Shown: positions 63,485-64,000 of the stretch, in pieces
Numbering within the stretch: position 1 is the stretch's first letter
Layout of the letters: every line of letters starts with the position of its first letter
NCBI GenBank assembly: GCA_024231955.1
Contig: JAAEPZ010000764.1
Span: 1-64,000, forward strand
DNA length: 64,000 nt
From: a bacterium
Lineage (GTDB): Bacteria > Krumholzibacteriota > Krumholzibacteriia > JACNKJ01
Reading direction: 5' to 3'
Translations under genes and position numbers: made by a program
The notes under the pieces: generated by a model
Told to the model about the DNA's origin: nothing
Databases searched by the model: none
What the model saw: the letters and a program-made list of their open reading frames with translations, nothing else

Positions 63485-64000
63485 TACGTTTGCCCATTGT
63501 CCGGACAGGGCTGCTGCTGGTGCTGGTGATGCTGGCCGTGCCTGCTTCGGCCCAGTATCTGTTCGGCAAGAACAAGATCAATTACTCGCGTCACGAATGG
63601 CAGATCATCACCAGTGACCTGGTGGAGCTGTTCTATTACCCGGAAGAGGAGCACCTGGCTGTTCAGGCGCTCCAGTACGCGGATTCGGTTTGTCTGGAAT
63701 TGCAGCAGGTCTTCGCTGTCGAAACCACCAAGCCGGTGCCTTTGATCCTCTACAGTTCGCAGCACGGTTTTCGCGAAACGAATGTCATCCCCAACATCAT
63801 CTCCGAGTCGGTGGGCGGATTCACCGACCTGATTCGGGGGCGCGTGGTTGTCCCGAGCACGGGCAGCCAGTATCAACTGCTGCATGTGATCCGGCACGAA
63901 CTGGTGCACGCCTACATGCTGGAAAAACTGAGCAAGGTGATGGGGGAGCACAGACAATACTCATATCGCTACCCTCCACTCTGGTTCGTCGAGGGGTTGG
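63481..64000 (+). CDS. secreted gluzincin-type metallopeptidase (3' end outside the window)
   Basis: The first 173 residues are visible; the frame is still open at the last base. A signal peptide (TGLLLVLVMLAVPASAQ) is followed by a mature domain with the zinc site HELVH (His139, Glu140, His143) and WFVEGL with Glu171 as the likely third ligand. This is the arrangement of peptidase MA-like gluzincins. It starts on ATGA shared with the Big_5 lipoprotein, so the two are probably made together at the cell envelope. Confidence 0.78.
   Translation, partial: MIRLPIVRTGLLLVLVMLAVPASAQYLFGKNKINYSRHEWQIITSDLVELFYYPEEEHLAVQALQYADSVCLELQQVFAVETTKPVPLILYSSQHGFRETNVIPNIISESVGGFTDLIRGRVVVPSTGSQYQLLHVIRHELVHAYMLEKLSKVMGEHRQYSYRYPPLWFVEGL

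Overview
The window is one 64 kb stretch of a GC-rich bacterial genome. About two thirds is a nearly contiguous flagellar gene cluster; the rest is housekeeping and envelope genes. No rRNA, tRNA, CRISPR array, insertion sequence or phage gene was seen. A PorV-type outer-membrane protein, a SecA of about 1,020 residues with a large internal insertion, an Ig-like (Big_5) lipoprotein and a gluzincin-type secreted peptidase suggest a Gram-negative lineage in or near the FCB group (Krumholzibacteriota, Eisenbacteria or Gemmatimonadota-like). This placement is inference.

Region 1 (1-4414): the 3' end of flagellin (fliC) with a strong terminator, then fliD-fliS-fliT-like-flgM, preceded by a sigma-28-type promoter and closed by a second terminator. 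Region 2 (4485-7945): a soluble histidine kinase and an NtrC-type sigma-54 activator. Region 3 (8252-27981): a secreted TPR-like protein, an FlgN-like chaperone, an FlrB/FlrC-like pair, then flgB-flgC-fliE-fliF-fliG-fliH-fliI-fliJ-motE-like-fliK-flgD-flgE-flbD-motA-motB-fliL-fliM-fliN-fliO. Region 4 (28199-36932): after a terminator, fliP-fliQ-fliR-flhB-flhA-flhF, a 64-residue membrane protein where flhG is usually found, fliA (sigma-28), two small unknown genes and an HDOD gene. Region 5 (37063-38562): a third sigma-54 activator with a degenerate receiver, FleQ/FlrA-like in layout.

Region 6 (38664-47494): a PorV-like barrel protein, two tandem GlgC paralogues, a convergent LysM transglycosylase, a GGDEF protein and a short ComEC. 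Region 7 (47586-53010): purN-purC-purH, then an NHL-repeat secreted protein and a dolichol/phytol-kinase-like membrane protein. Region 8 (53133-64000): secA, a DUF494/Smg gene, topA, trmFO, xerC, argF, a Big_5 lipoprotein and the start of a HExxH peptidase cut by the window edge.

The flagellar part reads as a regulatory cascade. Three sigma-54 activators and two kinases sit among the structural genes. Sigma-54-like -24/-12 elements sharing GGCATG lie before the TPR-led operon, before fliP and before fliA. FliA and its antagonist FlgM are both present, and the one clear sigma-28 promoter drives the late operon fliD to flgM. The stator looks like the sodium-type PomAB. FlhF has lost its DTAG GTPase motif, FlhG is missing from its usual place, and FliM lacks the usual CheY-binding N-terminus, so pole selection and switching may be controlled differently here. 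Rod, ring and hook-junction genes (flgF, flgG, flgH, flgI, flgK, flgL) and chemotaxis genes are not in the window.
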